The notes: a model not told the origin generated them from the letters alone. DNA of 64,000 nt from Arion vulgaris (GCA_020796225.1 CM036755.1:86241803-86305802), one strand, 5' to 3'; positions 12,501-21,442 are shown, numbered from the stretch's first letter. Numbers and translations: made by a program.

Positions 12501-15500
12501 ATCTAGGAAATAAGACCACAACTGTCAGTGATCCACACATTCCAGTGTTGTTGTATATAGACTTAATTCATATTAAAAACAACACAGTATGCTCAATTTA
12601 GGTTATATTATGTTACAGCTAAAGAATATCAGTATTATTAACATTTTTCATCAATAAATAGCCATGAACGCATAGAATTGAGTAAAATTGCAAAAAAGCA
12701 TACCGTTTTCTATCAAGCATATACAAAAAAACCAGCCCCCATCTAACAGGAATTCCCTATTTGTTGGCTAAGCTATTCCGTCTTATGTAACTTGGGGCTT
12801 CGATCTGACCAACAAACAAGAATCAACATAAAATCTACTGTGGTAAAGTCCGGTGTGAAAAGGAATCAACATCTCCATTTTCAATTCAAACTTGAAAAGA
12901 GCAGGCTATGCAGCTTTCCTGGCAAAATTCATTAGAAAGATTAAAAGTAAAAATTGCTATAAAATATTGTCACTATCTTCCAAATTACATAGAGGACCCT
13001 CACCGGTGATATGGAGTTCGTGTACTGCCGGTGAGATCTTCCTGTGTAAGGAAGAGATCGGGGCTCACAGGGTCACTCACCGAAGTGCAATATGATGGTA
13101 TTATCAATCAATCTTCGGTACTTTTGTACAATTTCACCATTAAAATTGGGTCATTCTAAATTTAGACTTTTGAGCGTTGTTCTAAATATAGCGCAGAGGG
13201 TCCCCATTATTATTGTATTGGCGGAAAATCCCATCATTCTCTGCACAGCAAATCCGGTCATTCCTGCTTACTCAATACAAGCGTAAAGATGGCAATGGAT
13301 TTTTTGTCTCTTTCAACACCTGTTAATGACAAAAAGAGTAGCATTGTTTTTCTACAACATTGTCGTTGACGTCAAGACAAGACAGGTAGAAAATGGGAGA
13401 CATCGCCATCTCTTGGACTTATACATGTGTAAGTTCATGTGGCGTCGTCGAACTAAATCCCGAAATTTGGACCCTTTCCTAGCAATTATTGCAGATACCA
13501 TCACCTTCTGGTCCCCACAGTAACACACAACCACCCATCTCCTCCTCCACCTGACAGTCCCTCATACAGTCCTTTTAAGAGCTCACAATTCAAACAAAAC
13601 ACTTTAAAAAACCATAACACACAAAAACCATGAAGTCCGTGACCTTTGAACCTGGTTCCCCTGTGCGTTCGCATTTCGTGAACTCTGACCGGTCAACCGA
13701 TGTCACGTGACCTAGGTCAGCGAGGTTTCCCTTTTAAAATAGTGAGATTGTACAAAAGTAACCAATCTTCTTCTTCGAACGCTCTATATCGGCCACTTGT
13801 CAACCACTCTGTGTGATTTGTATGTGATCTGAGCCTAAGAGCGATTGTACGTTGTGCCAGTTATGCCCTACAAGTAGGCCAGCACATCCGATTTCTGCGA
13901 TGCTTTTTATTTACTAGGTAGCATCCCTAGGGCCTACGTCAGTCGCCTCTTACGACATGCATTGTAGGTTGCAGTGGTATTTTTTGCTTCCTTGTGGGCC
14001 CCGGCACCACATGGGCAAATACCAATCAATCAAACCAATGCGCTTGAGTTTATGAAAGCCATGCAAAATCCCTTATGGAGCAGAAGACAAGTTCAAAGCA
14101 TTGCACCTACTGAAACATTGAGTCAAGTGAGACCAGGGATTTAAAATAAGTTGTAAAAAGCTACCCAGTCTGAAGTAATTGACACTGGAAAGACCGACAT
14201 GAAGTCCAACTTACACAAATTGCAGTCCGGCAATGACAACAAGAGAATATAAGTCAAAGTACAACTTACACAAATTGCAGTCTGGCAATGACAACAAGAG
14301 AATATAAGTCAAAGTACAACTTACACAAATTGCAGTCCGGCAATGACAACAAGAGAATATAAGTCAAAGTACAACTTACACAAATTGCAGTCTGGCAATG
14401 ACAACAAGAGAATATAAGTCAAAGTACAACTTACACAAATTGCAGTCTGGCAATGACAACAAGAGAATATAAGTCAAAGTACAACTTACACAAATTGCAG
14501 TCTGGCAATGACAACAAGAGAATATAAGTCAAAGTACAACTTACACAAATTGCAGTCCGGCAATGACAACAAGAGAATATAAGTCAAAGTACAACTTACA
14601 CAAATTGCAGTCTGGCAATGACAACAAGAGAATATAAGTCAAAGTACAACTTATACAAATTGCAGTCTGGCAATGACAACAAGAGAATATAAGTCAAAGT
14701 ACAACTTACACAAATTGCAGTCTGGCAATGACAACAAGAGAATATAAGTCAAAGTACAACTTATACAAATTGCAGTCTGGCAATGACAACAAGAGAATAT
14801 AAGTCAAAGTCCAACTTATACAAATTGCAGTCTGGCAATGACAACAAGAGAATATAAGTCAAAGTACAACTTACACAAATTGCAGTCTGGCAATGACAAC
14901 AAGAGAATATAAGTCAAAGTACAACTTACACAAATTGCAGTCCGGCAATGACAACAAGAGAATATAAGTCAAAGTACAACTTATACAAATTGCAGTCTGG
15001 CAATGACAACAAGAGAATATAAGTCAAAGTTCAACTTATACAAATTGCAGTCTGGCAATGACAACAAGAGAATATAAGTCAAAGTACAACTTATACAAAT
15101 TGCAGTCTGGCAATGACAACAAGAGAATATAAGTCAAAGTACAACTTACACAAATTGCAGTCCGGCAATGACAACAAGAGAATATAAGTCAAAGTACAAC
15201 TTATACAAATTGCAGTCTGGCAATGACAACAAGAGAATATAAGTCAAAGTCCAACTTATACAAATTGCAGTCTGGCAATGACAACAAGAGAATATAAGTC
15301 AAAGTACAACTTATACAAATTGCAGTCTGGCAATGACAACAAGAGAATATAAGTCAAAGTACAACTTACACAAATTGCAGTCTGGCAATGACAACAAGAG
15401 AATATAAGTCAAAGTACAACTTATACAAATTGCAGTCTGGCAATGACAACAAGAGAATATAAGTCAAAGTACAACTTACACAAATTGCAGTCTGGCAATG

Positions 15501-18500
15501 ACAACAAGAGAATATAAGTCAAAGTACAACAACAAATTGCAGTCTGGCAATGACAACAAGAGAATATAAGTCAAGTACAACTTACAAAATTGCAGTCTGG
15601 CAATGACAAATAGAGAATATAAGTCAAAGTTCAACTTACACAAATTGCAGTCTGGCAATGACAACAAGAGAATATAAGTCAAAGTACCATGTGGATCATT
15701 TATGAACAAAATATGAATATTTGCAACATACCTTAGCAAGACCCTTGAGTTTCTTCAAACATACTGATAGCAACTCACGAGACTCCAATGTGGCCTTTAC
15801 CCATTGGTTAGGTGGCTGGAGATACCTTAGAAGTGAACAAAGCAATAACTCAAGTACAAGGTTATTATTATTATATCCACTCATACCGTTATAAGCTACA
15901 TAGGATCTGTAAGCAATTTCTCCACACCGATGTATCCTGGACATCTCGCTCAATCTACTCTGTGGAATCAAATGATATTTCTTCTCTCTCTCAGTAAAGT
16001 TTGTTTCAGAATTTCTCTGGGTGCCATTCCTTCTTAAATCTTGTACCTCCCCTTCAATGGCTGCTTTGTGATTCTTTGATCATTTCTTCTCAGACTATGC
16101 CCAACACATCTCCCTCTTCTCTTTCTTGTAAATGTTGCTACTTTAAGTACAATATACAAGATAACTAAACAAATGGAGTTGAGAACTGACAGATTAATAA
16201 AGAATAAACATAAAGAAAGGATGACAAATGTTTAGCTAACCATTCACTGTCCAACCTCAACGATTCAAATGCCTATTTGTTCAGATTGTTGAGCATGACA
16301 ATGGAGGTACTGGCGGTGACCAATGCACTACTCTGGCTAGAGTCACAAAACTACACTCATGCGTCATTCTGGGTGACTCATTGAGTATGATCGAAAGGTG
16401 GAGGCCGGTTCGGTGCGCAGGCAATGGACTGAATCACTGCAGGCGTCAACAAGTTTGCAGAATTAGTCTTGTCTTTTTTCCCGGGCACATGGGTGTCATT
16501 GGCAATGAGAGAGCAGACAGGCTGGCTGGCTCTGCCGCCATATCAGAGGGCCAACAAATGGACAGAGCTGACATGAATGCCCCCATAGAGCGTGGCCGCA
16601 GAGAAGATCTTCATCTAAACCAATCCACGTCAACTACTAGAGCTGGGTTTGAAGATTGTTGTGGCAAAGAGAGAACAGTACAATGGGTATACAAGTAGGT
16701 TCATCAATCAAAATAGAACTGGTACGGTCAGTCGCTGGACGCTGTTGGAAATATTGCAAAGGAGATCGGAGCACCTATGGACATGTCCGAGTGCAATGAA
16801 GATATTCCAAACTGAAACTGTTCAGATAAGTTGATTGGAAAATGCATATGTTGTGCCAGTAGACCCTGTTGATACGACTGACAATTCAGTTGCTCTAAAC
16901 ACTTCTTCTTTCTTTGCGTTCGTCTTACAACAATTTTAATCACTCTTTGTGATATGTTTGATCTTTGACAAGAACGTGTATACATTGCACATTGGTTTGG
17001 TAGGCCCCTAAACGCATAGATTTCTACAAGTTTAGGACATGTGCATCCGATTTCAGCCAAACCTCCTTAGTCGCCTCTTACGACATGCATGGCAGGTAAC
17101 AGTGGTTCTATTCTTTACATCCCAAATTTGGGCCCGAACCACTCGGCGGCTCTAAACACTTGACTATGCCAGCACTCTAATTACTTCACTATACCAGCAC
17201 TATAACTGGCACTGTGGTTGTAGCCCTTAATGTTTGCGTATATGTCTGTTTGTGTGTGAATAGAGAGCTCGTTCTGTACGGACACAACAATTGATGTTGA
17301 ATCTATAAAGGGGCACCTCAAGACAACTAGTTTTCTGCACACAGTAAGATAGCTTGAGAAATCATTCTGATCATTGGTTGTATACCATTTGCTCCTAGAG
17401 TTAGAACGGGACACTGCAGTCTCAGAGCACACCTCCACAGAATGGGTCTCAGGGACTCTGCAGCCTGCACCTGTGGAGCACCAAAGCAGTCCCCAGAGCA
17501 CATCCTGCAAGACTGCCCTAGTCTGAGTTGTGAGAGAATGGAGATCTGGCCAACAGAAACAACACTACAAGACAAACTATGAGGAACCGGTGAAGACCTC
17601 AAGCGCACCGCCCTGTTTATGACACATACCGAGGTAGTCGCATAGCAGAAGTTGATCGCAGAAGAAGCTCCTAGAGCAAACAATTCATTGTATACCAGAT
17701 ATCTCAAAAACTGCCCCCACAGAAAACCATTCATTTTATACCAGGTACCTTCTTAAAAAACTGTGCTCCCAGAAATTAGCACCTGGGTGGCAGAATAGGG
17801 AATGAATTTTACTTAGAGCTACAGGAACCACCAGCATGCATACTCTTTGAGATTTGCTGTTGGAGACTGGGCACCTATGGATCTTCTTTAACAGCTAAGA
17901 AATTGAACTAATAACTAGAGATAGAACTTTTTTCTTCTTCGAACGATCCAAATCGATCACTTGTTAATCACGCTGTGATTTGTATGTGATCTGAGCCTAA
18001 GAGCAAGTGTACGTTGTGCCAGTTATGCGCCTACAATAAGGCCAGCACATCCGATTCATGGGATGCTTTTTATTTACTAGGTAGCTTCCTAAGTCCTAAA
18101 TCAGTCGCCTCTACGACATGCCTTGTAGGTCGCAGTGGTACTATTCTTTGCTTCCCTTGTGGGTTCACAGTGGGACAGTAGAAGAGATAGAACAGTAATT
18201 ACCATAAGGTGCCAATCAAATTTACCTTTCACATCCTCTGCAGAAAGACAACACGGAACTTTTTGGGATGTCTTCTGTGATATCCACATCTGATCGGAGA
18301 CAGTTCACACACATGTTGGTTGGGTTGGGTTCAATTTGAAGACCACACCGACAGCAGGAACTGAAATAACACAACAGGAAATCAAGTCATACTGCATATT
18401 TATATAAAATTATTTGCAACTAAATCTTGTTCCTAGGATTCCCTAGAAGCGGTTTTCAATCTTCTATTATGGGGTGCCAAAAATAAGGTCTCTGTTGTGT

Positions 18501-20549
18501 TACAGTACTTTCATTACGCTCAAAATGTTTTAATCCCTTGTGTAGTGATCGGCTTATTATCCATTGACCAGTGATTAAAGGTAGGTGCAATCAAGTCATC
18601 ATCACCATGTGCCATGTCAGGTGGCATAGCTGATCATGGATCTCCACAAATGTCTGCCCTCTGTGCTGACTACCAGTTTGAATGTTGACACTTTTTCGTG
18701 ACATCAAGTCTTGAATATCCAGAATTTTCTGTGTTCCATTGATTTTACCAATTGTCACAATGTGTTCCAAACCTCCCCTTCTCATCAAATACCTTGTCTT
18801 GTTAGAGGCGGTAACAATTTACCAAATGTTCTAAAATGGTGCCTAATTTCCTTATGTGTTTTATAAATAACATGATATGCTGCTACAGCAAATTCACATG
18901 CATTGTTGAAAACGTGGAAGACCCAAAACGTCCTGGAGGAGAACAGTTGAACAAGAACTGAAAGAAATCAAAGCTGAAACACAATACAGAGGATGGCCAA
19001 GAATAGAGAAGAATGGTGTGCATTTGTTGCTGCCCTAAGCGCCAGAGAGAGACTAGACCAGAGGCAGATTATAAAAAAAGGTACATCCTATGTTCAAATT
19101 GAGCACAAAAGAGAACACTTGGTAGATAAAGCAAAAAATACCTAACTGCAAAGCCAATACCTGGAAAAAATATATATACACAGATAAAGTTCATTCCTAC
19201 CAAATCTACCACTATGAAACAATCAAAAGTACATACAGGAACCAGTCTTAACCAGATGTGATGGGCAAAACAGGCACAGATATTGCAGCTTTGCTGTAAA
19301 TGTAAACATAGCACAAAGTATGCATATCCAAATAACACAACACAATAAATTTTACAAGCTGTTTATACTATATATAGTGGCTACAGTTGGGGTCTATGGG
19401 CATGGAAGTACAGTGCTTGCCTTTTGCTTCAAGTTTCTTTGTTCCTCCCTCCCCGTGGAACAATTAAGATATTTTACTGAGATCCCTGATCTGAATATAG
19501 CCTAATATAGGTGAGATCGAGTTTATAATTTATAGTATTATCAGAAATGGATGATAAAGCAAATTTTGTTTGTTTAAGTAGAGCACGTTAAAGAATTGGT
19601 AGAGAAAAATTTATGAGAGTAAGGTGCAAAGACAATGTTCTGGCAAAATTTAATAAAATTAAAATATTTTTACTATCCTCAAAATTATAACAATAGCTAA
19701 CAACGAGGACCCTTGCCAGTGATTATTGATATGATCGTAACGATGTTTGTGTCCTGTCTGTGAGATCTTCCTGTGTAAGAAACTTAAGAAAGAGATCGGA
19801 GCACACATGCCGGTAAGTTAAGTGCAATAAATAATGATGGTCTTATTACTCCAATCAATCAATGTCACAATGTGAGGTCCCTTTCTCTAGGAATGTGGCA
19901 AGCTAGAAGTGAAATGGGTATTACTGTTAGTGATTAGTGGTTGGTAGTTGCAGACCAGATGGCATTTCCTCCAAAAATGTTCAGTTGAGAACGTTTGGCA
20001 TCCTACTTGAGACCTACTTGAGACCTAGAGCCGCAGTTTACTTCTTATTCCCAACCTATAGCATAACTAGTACATTATAATAATAATTACGAAAATTACA
20101 GTTGTATTTTTTATTAGCAGCAGCCGACTTTCTTGACTTCAATCGATGAATTCGATGGAGACTCAGACGTGAGACGACAGTTTGAGTGTCCTGTGGTGTG
20201 GTGTTAAGAGATGAAAAATGATCTACTTCATAGTACGTCATGCTCATCTGGCCTTTTATTTACTCATGTTTACTGAACTCAGTGTGTTAGTGGGTATTGA
20301 ACTGTAGTAAGAGGTGTAAGTTAGTACTGTCTGTAACTGCAACTCATCATGTAATGAATGTACTGAGTACTCAGGTAAACTTAAGCACTAGTGAACTCAT
20401 ATTGAATATGAAAAACATATTCAGTCACATTCTGATTCACTGGCTGGACACTGCTGATGGTTGGAACGAGTAAAAACGATTCAATTGTAAACTTACATAA
20501 GCGAATAGTGGTGTTTATTGTCTGTACTTCCATCTCTCATATACTCCAT
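447..20549 (-). CDS. NMD3: NMD3, 60S ribosomal export protein (11 exons, 3' part missing)
   Basis: Adaptor that binds the nascent 60S ribosomal subunit and carries it out of the nucleus through CRM1 (family knowledge). Eleven exons on the minus strand join in phase: 20549-20497, 18360-18226, 15825-15732, 11604-11524, 9629-9501, 8388-8298, 7657-7579, 6722-6626, 6163-6046, 5172-5030, 562-447. Every junction has AG/GT borders and the sum is 1136 nt, about 378 codons. The product starts MEYMRDGS, has the zinc-binding Cys pairs of the family (SCCRCG, CVNC, FCRGCE, MCDDC) and the blocks LESRELL, DAGFVWTEPHS, KDFWRAV, FFYLEQLILK, ELISHDV, TFSVEIAPICK, HLGHILKVGD in the order of the human protein as I remember it. 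Roughly the last 120 residues, including the export signal, lie beyond the left edge. All introns carry mobile or tandem repeats but no coding exon is interrupted. Confidence 0.94.
1150..1287. repeat. Short minisatellite, ~23-bp unit, about 5 copies
   Basis: Unit TTAGAGTAACATTGTTCTT with variable end, repeated in NMD3 intron 10. The rest of 563-1622 is AT-rich intron without recognised features. Confidence 0.85.
2026..3180 (+). pseudogene. Sailor-like DDE transposase, frameshifted
   Basis: Cut-and-paste transposase of the DDE superfamily. First frame 2026-2478 gives the DNA-binding half. A frame change near 2430-2450 leads into MHLQKPHLVRLRSKYL and the VDETWIN catalytic block, which stops at 2635. 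Further stops and frame changes separate the MDNASYHN block (near 2800) from the C-terminal frame 2921-3181 with LPPYHSHLNPIELIWAK. At least three frame breaks mean no active protein. The plus strand is opposite to the NMD3 host gene. Confidence 0.85.
3598..4206 (-). mobile_element. LINE RNase H and C-terminal fragment (family L4w)
   Basis: Minus strand reads WGFLANAHG, then VVAERSGAYRTTTSSMRMEV with ...AVTAALHW and VVVSDSQSM, the pattern of an RNase H domain (catalytic Glu and Asp visible) of an I/R1-type non-LTR element. It runs on to FNQRATGTISMHTLRYLLG. A sister copy lies at 40683-40930 and a plus-strand relative at 16270-17890. It abuts the 3' TIR of the Sailor-like element with no space. 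Confidence 0.8.
4330..4645 (+). mobile_element. LINE reverse-transcriptase C-terminal fragment (family L5w)
   Basis: Plus strand, with stops, reads REISGQPLVTTVIRKRR, then GHTLRIDQRTAKKILKLD and KRGCPRETLKQT: the C-terminal tail typical of RTE/CR1-like LINE ORF2. An ATA-rich tail follows. Related tails lie at 18900-19075 and 43560-43745. Confidence 0.75.
5030..5172 (-). CDS. NMD3: NMD3 exon 10
   Basis: 143 nt, acceptor GTTTGATACAG, donor GTAGAT. Encodes VAELTANQYWRQPFVTLVSP, then KHFIEYMVMEVDVVPERDRP and HRPRVSSK, matching the human VADIDGSTFW...EEFIVMEC region. Confidence 0.92.
5257..5511 (-). mobile_element. SINE family A copy
   Basis: About 255 bp. Read on the minus strand it has the shared head ending in GGGGCTTGCAAG, the core with GGCGACTGATGTAGGACC, the A body (CGGATGTGCTGGCCTACTTG type) and a GAAGAAG-like tail. 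It lies in NMD3 intron 9. Confidence 0.85.
6046..6163 (-). CDS. NMD3: NMD3 exon 9
   Basis: 118 nt, acceptor TTTTATTCCAG, donor GTTAGT. Encodes DHIVCLPPKTAQQIG, then PLCIVSRVTQAIHIIDPSTL, matching the human segment ending in IHLIDPNTLQ. Confidence 0.92.
6300..6395. repeat. Minisatellite, ~29-bp unit, 3 copies
   Basis: Unit AGGACATTACTTTTCTCT plus AACAAACAAAC. NMD3 intron 8. Confidence 0.8.
6427..6650. repeat. 56-bp tandem array carrying the NMD3 exon 8 donor
   Basis: Four copies at a 56-bp step. On the minus strand each unit holds the exon 8 end (GCTCCCATCTGTAAG) followed by donor GTAAGTACTG and intron sequence. The donors fall at 6620-6625, 6564-6569, 6508-6513 and 6452-6457. Only the first can give an in-frame mRNA, because the duplicated intron segment has TGA in the exon's frame. 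Confidence 0.92.
6626..6722 (-). CDS. NMD3: NMD3 exon 8
   Basis: 97 nt, acceptor CATCCTCTTCAG, donor GTAAGT. Encodes YVTGKELISHDVRSNKYNY and KYTFSVEIAPICK. Its last 26 or so bases and the donor are repeated in the adjoining 56-bp array, so three more identical donors follow in the intron. Confidence 0.93.
6800..7050. repeat. AT-rich imperfect repeat, AGTAACAAACTAGCA type
   Basis: Interspersed copies of GGATAAAATATCAGTAACAA and TAGCACAGGATAAAAT in NMD3 intron 7; a further copy lies at 7467-7500. Confidence 0.7.
7052..7400 (-). mobile_element. SINE family C copy, tRNA head truncated
   Basis: Matches the family C body (GATCTCTTTCTTACACAGGA; GTAGGAATTTTATTTATAA; GGCTTCCCAGCCTGCTC; TACGTTTTATCGTC) and begins on the plus strand with the TTGATTGATTGA tail complement. 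NMD3 intron 7. Confidence 0.8.
7579..7657 (-). CDS. NMD3: NMD3 exon 7
   Basis: 79 nt, acceptor TATTTTTCAG, donor GTATGT. With the last base of exon 6 it reads DGLDFFYTKQDDAKKLVEF, matching the human DGLDFYYSSKQHAQKMVEF block. Confidence 0.93.
7781..8032 (-). mobile_element. SINE family A copy with 12-bp target duplication
   Basis: 252 bp bounded by the duplication AGCTACTAATTT (7769-7780 and 8033-8044), which fixes both ends of family A. The tail (CTTCTTC on the plus strand) and head (GACACCACACGGGCG) are complete. NMD3 intron 6. Confidence 0.93.
8236..8272 (-). pseudogene. Partial duplicate of NMD3 exon 6
   Basis: Plus strand TTAATATTTACTGTGTTACG then ATAAGCTGTGTGTT closely matches exon 6 (8309-8343, TTAATATTGACTGTGTTACG), with 3-4 mismatches. 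It lies about 25 bp downstream of the exon 6 donor, inside intron 6. Confidence 0.65.
8298..8388 (-). CDS. NMD3: NMD3 exon 6
   Basis: 91 nt, acceptor ATGTTTTCAG, donor GTAAGC. Encodes HKKTFFYLEQLILKHKAH and RNTVNIKPMA. A diverged copy of part of this exon lies in the following intron at about 8236-8272. Confidence 0.93.
8600..8768 (-). mobile_element. tRNA-derived SINE (family D)
   Basis: The minus strand starts with a tRNA-like head: A-box-like TGGCTTAGTGG and B-box-like GGTTCAAATTAC at a normal spacing. A short unrelated body follows. NMD3 intron 5. Confidence 0.7.
8821..9140 (-). mobile_element. SINE family E copy with 10-bp target duplication
   Basis: 320 bp flanked by AAAAGGGTCT at 8811-8820 and 9141-9150. 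On the minus strand it starts CTCGAGTAGTTACCGGTGCC, has the same AAAGAATAGAACCACTGTTA and GTAAGAGGCGACTAAGGA blocks as family B, then a body found in neither A nor B, ending near CTATCTCGAGAGAG. NMD3 intron 5. Confidence 0.88.
9501..9629 (-). CDS. NMD3: NMD3 exon 5
   Basis: 129 nt, 43 whole codons, acceptor CCTTGAAG, donor GTATGT. Encodes VMNGAVLQQVFVVEYTVQ, the Cys pair MCDDC, and RVEAKDFWRAVVQIRQK. Confidence 0.94.
9795..10165. repeat. Imperfect minisatellite, ~34-bp unit, about 10 copies
   Basis: Unit of the type CAGTAGCCAGTAGATACACT plus AATTATATACACAC, with much divergence. NMD3 intron 4. Confidence 0.8.
10180..10520 (+). mobile_element. LINE reverse-transcriptase C-terminal fragment (family L3w)
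   Basis: Plus strand frames give YQCQTWTLTS, KMLGVTRIDRLRN, DIRKKVSTTSVMNIIKKQQI, KWFCHISRLPTD and GYKAKGQPRKQ, the end of an RTE-like ORF2. Stops and a frame change show decay. Same family as 44715-45535. NMD3 intron 4. Confidence 0.8.
10611..11440. repeat. Minisatellite, 41-bp unit, about 20 copies
   Basis: Unit TAGAAACACTGTAAAGGTTT then GTTGCTGCCCCAGGAAGTCAC. Nearly perfect copies; one near 10790 has a T-rich variant and a missing C. NMD3 intron 4, ending about 85 bp from exon 4. Confidence 0.97.
11524..11604 (-). CDS. NMD3: NMD3 exon 4
   Basis: 81 nt, 27 whole codons, acceptor TTTCCACAG, weaker donor GTTTGT. Encodes VKLIDAGFVWTEPHS then MRIKVKLTVQKE, one of the most conserved NMD3 blocks. 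The 41-bp minisatellite array begins about 85 bp after the donor. Confidence 0.94.
11648..11903 (-). mobile_element. SINE family A copy
   Basis: Full-length, moderately diverged family A copy (core GCATGTCGTAAGAGGCAACT on the minus strand). NMD3 intron 3, 44 bp upstream of exon 4. Confidence 0.85.
11950..12184. repeat. Minisatellite, 29-bp unit, 8 copies
   Basis: Unit CACCATTTGATTACAATGTA then GTCAATCAA (or GTTAATCAA), NMD3 intron 3. Nothing recognised in 12190-12880. Confidence 0.93.
12880..13115 (+). mobile_element. SINE family C copy, 5' truncated
   Basis: Plus-strand family C body (GTGAGATCTTCCTGTGTAAG; AAGTGCAATATGATGG) ending with the tail TATCAATCAATC. The tRNA head is absent. NMD3 intron 3. 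Confidence 0.78.
13767..14018 (-). mobile_element. SINE family A copy, well preserved
   Basis: Core CATGTCGTAAGAGGCGACT intact on the minus strand; the tail reads TTCGAAGAAGAAG. Possible short duplication ACCAATC on both sides. NMD3 intron 3. Confidence 0.9.
14200..15690. repeat. Minisatellite, 55-bp unit, about 27 copies
   Basis: Unit GTACAACTTACACAAATTGC then AGTCTGGCAATGACAACAAG then AGAATATAAGTCAAA. Copies differ mainly at two C/T sites (TTACACAA or TTATACAA; CAGTCTGG or CAGTCCGG). The last few copies near 15520-15620 carry small deletions. NMD3 intron 3, ending about 40 bp from the exon 3 donor. Confidence 0.97.
15732..15825 (-). CDS. NMD3: NMD3 exon 3
   Basis: 94 nt, acceptor CACTTCTAAG, donor GTATGT. 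Encodes YLQPPNQWVKATLESRELL and then a Leu/Lys-rich run ending KGLAK. The 55-bp minisatellite begins about 40 bp into the downstream intron. Confidence 0.93.
16270..17890 (+). mobile_element. LINE RNase H to 3' end (family L4w), split by a SINE B
   Basis: Plus strand: TMEVLAVTNALLWLES (active-site Glu), frameshift, VILGDSLSMIERW (Asp), VFFPGHMGVIGNERADRLAG (last Asp), then NRTGTVSRWTLLEIL and RSEHLWTCP. After the SINE B insertion (16905-17148), 17398-17646 reads RTGHCSLRAHLHRMGLRDSA, then ACTCGAPKQSPEHILQDCP, a Cys/His cluster usual at the C terminus of such elements, with a TGA where Trp is expected. 17830-17885 is a further fragment (SMHTL..LLLETGHLW). NMD3 intron 2. Confidence 0.83.
16905..17148 (-). 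mobile_element. SINE family B copy with 13-bp target duplication
   Basis: 244 bp flanked by GCTCTAAACACTT at 16892-16904 and 17149-17161. Minus strand: head CGAGTGGTTCGGGCCC, core GCATGTCGTAAGAGGCGACT, body GGCTGAAATCGGATGCACAT, tail AAAGAAAGAAG. It is inserted into LINE L4w. Confidence 0.95.
17928..18182 (-). mobile_element. SINE family A copy with 11-bp target duplication
   Basis: Flanked by AGAGATAGAAC at 17917-17927 and 18183-18193. The head is degraded (GAACCCACAAGGG). It stops 43 bp before exon 2 of NMD3. Confidence 0.9.
18226..18360 (-). CDS. NMD3: NMD3 exon 2 (zinc-binding Cys pairs)
   Basis: 135 nt, acceptor TTATTTCAG, donor GTAAAT. Encodes three Cys-pair clusters (CCRCG, CVNC, CRGC) of the N-terminal zinc-binding region, plus DVDITEDIPK. 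It begins one base into a codon and ends with two bases of the next. A family A SINE lies only 43 bp downstream, beyond the donor. Confidence 0.93.
18545..18800 (-). mobile_element. LINE 3' end fragment (family L2w)
   Basis: Minus strand reads MRRGGLEHIVTIGKINGTQK and then decays through ...VEIHDQLCHLTWHMVMMT, ending in a GATGATG tail. Relatives at 24845-25620 and 30408-30825. NMD3 intron 1. Confidence 0.78.
18900..19075 (+). mobile_element. LINE C-terminal fragment (family L5w type)
   Basis: Plus strand KRGRPKTSWRRTVEQELKEI, then after a frame break REEWCAFVAALSARE, as in RTE/Jockey-like ORF2 ends. NMD3 intron 1. Confidence 0.75.
19610..19866 (+). mobile_element. SINE family C copy, 5' truncated
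   Basis: Body GTGAGATCTTCCTGTGTAAG with a small insertion, tail CCAATCAATCAAT. NMD3 intron 1. No feature recognised in 19080-19600 or 19870-20490. Confidence 0.75.
20497..20549 (-). CDS. NMD3: NMD3 exon 1 (start codon)
   Basis: 53 nt from ATG: 17 codons beginning MEYMRDGS plus two bases, followed by a consensus donor GTAAGT. Joined to exon 2 it reads SLISCCRCG, matching the family N terminus (human starts MEYM and reaches the first CxxC about 18 residues later). Any 5' UTR lies to the right; I see no clear promoter motif. Confidence 0.88.
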
Positions 20550-20753
20550 TTGATAACAGTTCAATGTTACCAACGTTTAGTCCAAATGTGTGATGTTCAG
20601 CAACTTTAGCTTAGTCACAGCTACGGAGTTACAAGAATCCGAGAACGTGGTGAAAGCCAATTAGAGTAGTCTTTCCTTTGGTTATGCAACAGTGAGCATT
20701 TCCGGGTTAAGGCGTTGCCACAGTAAATCCTTTTATCATCATCAAATAGCTTG

Positions 20754-21003
20754 CCCGAGTGGTTACGGGGGCCCATATAGGGGGTGTAAAGAATAGAACC
20801 ACTGTTACCTGCCACGCATGTCCTAAGAGGCGACTAAGGAGGTTTGGATGAAATCGGATGCATGTGTCCTAAACATGTAGAAGTCTATGCGTTTAGGGCC
20901 TACCAAACCAATGTGCAACGTATACACGTTCTTGGCAAAGATCAAACATATCACAGAGAGTGATTAAAATTGGTCGTAAAGAACGAACGCAAAGAAGAAG
21001 AAG
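20754..21003 (+). mobile_element. SINE family B, complete, 13-bp target duplication
   Basis: 250 bp bounded by ATCAAATAGCTTG (20741-20753 and 21004-21016). It starts CCCGAGTGGTTACGGGGGCC, close to the A box of Ser/Leu tRNAs (GCCGAGTGGTTA), and ends AAAGAAGAAGAAG. It was inserted into the 3' end of a LINE L1w copy, so it is younger than that copy. It lies just upstream of NMD3. Confidence 0.96.
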
Positions 21004-21190
21004 ATCAAATAGCTTGTCCTGAGCAGAACTTTGCCACCCCAACAGTTCTCCAGAATTTCTCTCTCTCATTGGCCAGATGTCCCACCTCTGCATCTGTCAT
21101 GTTCAAACCATCAGTTACATCCTGAATCCATCTTATTCGTGGTCTTCATCTTCTTCTCTTTGCCGGTATGCCTCATTCCGTGATCCTTTT
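21004..21190 (-). mobile_element. LINE 3' end fragment (family L1w)
   Basis: Minus strand includes RRRWIQDVTDGLNMTDAEVG-like sequence with frame breaks and ends GACAAGCTATTTGATGATGA. The last 23 bases (20731-20753) lie on the other side of the SINE B insertion. Confidence 0.8.
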
Positions 21191-21419
21191 ATATCGATAA
21201 TAATTTCGTCATACATAAAGTAACACGTTCTATGCAGAAAATTGGAGAAAGTCGCTGTTATCACAGCTCACCTGAAAGACTATCAGCTACTAGCCAGTTC
21301 TATCACCTTCGCCATCGTCAATAGCTTGCTAATTTACTGGTCGACGTCATCTTGGTCATATTACTGAACACTAAACCACTAAAGAAGGATTGTTGATCTC
21401 TCTCTATCTCTGTGTGGGC

Positions 21420-21442
21420 GTGCGTGTGTGTGTGTGTGTGTC
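21420..21442. repeat. (GT)n microsatellite
   Basis: GTGCGTGTGTGTGTGTGTG. Surrounding 21190-21640 shows nothing else. Confidence 0.9.

Noticed and set aside
14200..15690. Possible CRISPR-like array (regular direct repeats)
   Set aside because: Units are contiguous without unique spacers, in an intron of an animal gene; a minisatellite.
20056..20247. Minus-strand frame starting MSMTYYEVDH as the first NMD3 exon
   Set aside because: No usable donor or phase to exon 2, whereas the ATG at 20549 gives MEYM, a GTAAGT donor and the right phase.
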